From positions 1 to 64,000 of the forward strand of contig CAYWSE010000002.1 in the NCBI GenBank assembly GCA_964461025.1: a stretch of DNA of 64,000 bases, in the 5' to 3' direction. The stretch is from JAHBVL01 sp964461025. GTDB lineage: Bacteria; Chloroflexota; Chloroflexia; Thermomicrobiales; UBA6265. Of this stretch, positions 61,721 to 64,000 are shown in pieces; position 1 is the first letter of the stretch; every line of letters starts with the position of its first letter. The position numbers and the translations under genes are program-made. Below the pieces are notes generated by a model. That model saw nothing but the letters and a program-made list of their open reading frames with translations. It did not search any database and was not told the origin of the DNA.

Positions 61721-63109
61721 TCAAAGAGGAACAAACTGCTCCTCGGTCGGTTCTGCTCAGCAGTACCATGGTTCACTCAGCGTCGGAACGGGCGGATAGC
61801 CGAAGCCGTCGCTGATGCGAGAGCGAGTCGTCGGGCGCTTCACCAGACGGTTGGCGGCGTCCGACACACGCAGCCAGGTTTGCAGTCGGGACGCCCCCGC
61901 CGCTGTGTCTTGCTGGACGATCGCCAGGACCTGTTCATGCAGGTCATCCATCCGCGGGTCGGGATGCTTCCACGGGTAGACCAGGGCGAGCGGATCGAAC
62001 GGCTCGATGATCGCCTGGGTTTCCGGCAGCTCCAGCAAGCGGGAACCAGCCGGAATGAGGAGGCGAATCCCATACTGAACTGGCGAGACGTTTTCGATAA
62101 GTCCAAGCTCAGCCAGACAATCGATAAGCTCGACGTATCCCTCAGCGGTCGTCCAGGGCGTGAAGGTCACAAAGGTCGGGTTGAACGCCACCCCTGCCTG
62201 GCGGCACATCTGGACCACCGACTCGAACTCTTCTCTGGTGTGCCGTTTGTCGAGTAGCTCCAGCACATGCTCATCGATCGATTCGACCGCGCTGGTGATC
62301 ATCACGCAGCCGGTCTCGCCCAAAACAGGGAGCATGTTGGGGCGCTGCACAAGATGCTCGACCTTGATCGTCGCGTCATAGCTCAGGTTTGGCCAGCGGT
62401 CGTGTAACGCTTCCACGATCTTGCGGGCATGTCCGGGTCCGTTCAGGAAATCGGGATCGCCGAATGTGATGTGCTCGGCGCCAGCATCGACCTGCTGGGC
62501 GATGTCGGCCATGACGATCTCGACGGGGACGATTCGAAAGCGACCTCCATAAACCGGTACCACGGGGCAGTGCCGGCACATGTGCTTGCAGCCTCGCGTC
62601 GACTCGGTATATCCCGCGACGCGCCGGGAACCGTCGGGCATCGTCAGAAAGGCGTACCTGTCGAGTGCAGGCAGACCGCTCCGATCCGGCACGCGAAACG
62701 CCACACGATCGATGTTGATCACTGGGGTCGACTGCTTCTGACCCGATCGGAGTCGTTCGACCATTTCCATGAGGCCCGGCTCGAATTCTCCACCGAGGAT
62801 CGTTCCGCCGCCGATCGACCTGAACAACTCCTCGTTGACTGATGCATAGAGACCGAAAAAGCAGAGATGGGCATTGGGATTGATCTCGCTGACCCGGCTC
62901 GCCAGGCGGATCGCGATCCGGGTTGCGGTGTGCATTGGAACCGAAAAGCAGACCACATCTGCCCAGCGGACCGCGGCCGCATCGAGCTTGTCGATTGCCA
63001 GATCGATCGACCGAACGTTCACGCCGGCGCTCTGCAGCCACGCCGCGGCGGACGAGACGCTGAACGATTGCCGGCCCAGTTCATAGGAGGAAAGCAGAAG
63101 CGCGTTCAT
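61721..63109 (-). CDS. B12-binding radical SAM selenoprotein with C-terminal Cys-Sec-Ala-Glu-Pro tail
   Basis: 462 residues if the TGA at 61757-61759 is read as selenocysteine. Residues 1-135 look like a B12-binding domain; the radical SAM core has TESTRGCKHMCRHCPVVP (the CxxxCxxC cluster, about 170) and TSAVESIDEHVLELLDKR. Without readthrough the protein ends SEPWYC at residue 450. The frame continues after the TGA as AEPTEEQFVPL and stops at TGA 61721. C-U-A-E-P is the tail of the family NCBI calls CUAEP/CCAEP-tail radical SAM (seleno)protein, by my recollection. A SECIS-like hairpin follows the TGA and selA is in the window. Substrate unknown. Ordinary gene callers will truncate it. Confidence 0.92.
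61726..61759 (-). promoter_or_regulatory. SECIS-like element with recoded UGA
   Basis: On the minus strand TGA (61759-61757) is followed after 12 bases by GAGGA (61744-61740), a nine-base loop GCAGTTTGT and TCCTC (61730-61726). The UGA-to-loop distance is 17 bases and the loop's first base is G. Both agree with the published bacterial SECIS pattern (loop 16-37 nt from UGA, G in the first two loop positions). The stem is only five pairs; a rival hairpin CCTCT/AGAGG lies just downstream. Confidence 0.75.
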
Positions 63110-63236
63110 GCTTTCGATGGTAGTCGATTTCTGATCGTCTGGCCCGGAGTTCTCTCCTTCCGTGGGACAATGAGCCGAAGTCCAGACAGACCTGGACCTG
63201 AAAGACCCGTTTTTAGGAACGATGGGAGGACCACGC

Positions 63237-63614
63237 GTGAAAGTGGCATATGTCTTTGCGACATCCGGTCATACGGCCAGCTACAAGCTCGGCAAGATGA
63301 TTCTGCCGCAGCTCGAATCGGGCACTCATGGTGTCGAAGTGGTCGGCATGATGTTTTTCGACGACAACAACTATGTCTTGCGCAAGGGCGACCCGGTCGG
63401 CGAGCGCCTCGCCAAGGTCGCCAGGGACCAGGGCATTCTGCTGATGATGTGCGATCAGTGCGCGCTGGAGCGTGGTCTGGCCGAAGGTGAATTCGGCACC
63501 GTTCCCAGTGGCTGTAAGCCAAAGGGCACGGTCGATGGCGTTGCGGTTGGGTGCTTCCCCGATCTCTACACCGCGCTGAGCGGCAATCCTCCCGATCACG
63601 TCATCTCGCTGTAG
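63237..63614 (+). CDS. DsrE-related protein, SaoD-like
   Basis: A 125-residue DsrE-fold protein: VKVAYVFATSGHTASYKLGK, VEVVGMMFFDDNNYVL, GDPVGERLAKVARDQGILLM, MCDQCALERGLAEGEFG, GCKPKGTVDG and VAVGCFPDLYTALSG. Cysteines in MCDQC, GCKP and GCFP could relay sulfur or selenium. This pattern fits what I recall as SaoD, named by NCBI from selenocysteine-assisted organometallic (sao) loci. The GTG at 63237 is the start, eight bases after GGGAGG; ATG 63222 would place the Shine-Dalgarno inside the gene. It is divergent from the selenoprotein gene, 127 bases apart, and ends in TAG, not UGA. Confidence 0.82.
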   Translation: MKVAYVFATSGHTASYKLGKMILPQLESGTHGVEVVGMMFFDDNNYVLRKGDPVGERLAKVARDQGILLMMCDQCALERGLAEGEFGTVPSGCKPKGTVDGVAVGCFPDLYTALSGNPPDHVISL

Positions 63615-63629
63615 TCAGCGGACGAAATG

Positions 63630-63666
63630 CAGGCAGGCTCCGACGAGGGGAGTCTGCCTGTCTTGA
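63630..63666. terminator. Bidirectional terminator-like hairpin between the DsrE-like gene and recF
   Basis: CAGGCAGGCTCC (63630-63641) and GGAGTCTGCCTG (63649-63660) pair over 12 bases with one G-U, around a seven-base loop. Only TCTTGAT follows, so the T-run is weak. It lies between convergent genes, 15 bases after one stop and 15 before the other. Confidence 0.65.
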
Positions 63667-63674
63667 TCGCCAGG

Positions 63675-64000
63675 TCAATCCCAGGTCAATGAGCCGGAGA
63701 CCATCGTCGCGGTCGGCAGGTGGGCAAGTCCCGATTCGAGAATCGTTTCGCGATCGGTGGCGCTGACGATGACCTGAGCGCCCAGATCGCCAATCGCCTG
63801 ACTCAGTAATTGCCTGTGGCGACGGTCCAGCTCTGAATACACATCGTCGAGCAGGATCACCGGGCGCTCGCCGGCTTCCTGTTGCATCGAATCGGCCTCA
63901 GCCAGCTTCAGCGCAATGGCGGACAGCCTCTGCTGTCCCCGGGATCCGAACGTCCCGACGTCAATGCCGTCCACGCTGACGCCAAGGTCGTCGCGGTGCG
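63675..64000 (-). CDS. recF: DNA replication and repair protein RecF, C-terminal part
   Basis: The frame is open to the window end and gives the last 108 residues or so. HRDDLGVSVDG begins the fragment, followed by FGSRGQQRLSAIALKLAEA (the ABC-type signature region) and the Walker B/D-loop PVILLDDVYSELDRRHRQLL, all diagnostic of RecF. RecF with RecO/R loads RecA at gaps. The start lies beyond base 64000 on the minus strand. recF usually sits near dnaA/dnaN, which may be just outside the window. Confidence 0.95.
   Translation of the reverse strand, partial: HRDDLGVSVDGIDVGTFGSRGQQRLSAIALKLAEADSMQQEAGERPVILLDDVYSELDRRHRQLLSQAIGDLGAQVIVSATDRETILESGLAHLPTATMVSGSLTWD

Overview
The window is a GC-rich bacterial chromosome segment, densely packed on both strands. 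It carries Shine-Dalgarno-led genes, many ATGA/GTGA overlaps, a TPP riboswitch and genes for selenocysteine use. The gene families (GlcDEF, NuoG/NuoI, several MshA-like and GT4 glycosyltransferases, HisKA_2 kinase, DUF4239) and their resemblance to homologs I know fit Chloroflexota, perhaps a Thermomicrobia relative. That placement is inference from family resemblance only. A run of ten Ns at 49004-49013 shows this is a scaffolded assembly, so adjacency across it is not proven.

Layout. 1-3644: 3' part of a glycolate oxidase operon (glcD partial, glcE, glcF), with a 38-bp tandem palindromic repeat between glcD and glcE. 3617-5611: sensor histidine kinase. 5613-13873: a plus-strand envelope-polysaccharide cluster (glycosidase-like membrane protein that lacks both catalytic glutamates, two O-antigen-ligase-type polymerases, a UPF0104-type membrane protein, a GT4 glycosyltransferase without a canonical start codon, a small membrane protein, MoxR ATPase). 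13875-26852: housekeeping and DNA repair (serS, HNH nuclease, uvrA, valS, mpg, mutL, NarL-type regulator, GT2, nfo). 26849-34294: aldehyde dehydrogenase, nuoI and nuoG (no nuoH between them), gatB, glutamate dehydrogenase. 34295-34736: non-coding, with an element bounded by inverted repeats. 34737-41739: TrkA/TrkA/Usp, then secA, mnmG and a phosphoesterase. 42061-45731: MGMT-like gene facing a riboswitch-controlled thiamine operon thiD-thiG-thiE-(tenI-thiS fusion), with a 71-bp tandem duplication at the thiD/thiG junction. 45816-49967: hypothetical protein, class III aminotransferase, MshA-like glycosyltransferase, tRNA-Arg at the gap, Tat-exported esterase. 50194-57400: tRNA-Pro, selA, dnaG-dgt-pcrA, tRNA-Gln. 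57511-64000: DUF4239 protein, ECF sigma factor with a membrane double-propeller partner, a radical SAM selenoprotein, its divergent DsrE-like neighbour, and the C-terminal part of recF.

Most notable: the minus-strand radical SAM gene ending near 61757 does not really end there. Its TGA follows a Cys codon and is followed in frame by Ala-Glu-Pro and eight more codons, giving a C-terminal Cys-Sec-Ala-Glu-Pro tail. A SECIS-like hairpin sits 12 nt past the TGA. The same window encodes SelA. Divergent from it is a DsrE-related protein resembling the one NCBI calls SaoD. Together these suggest a selenocysteine-dependent redox or metal-handling module.
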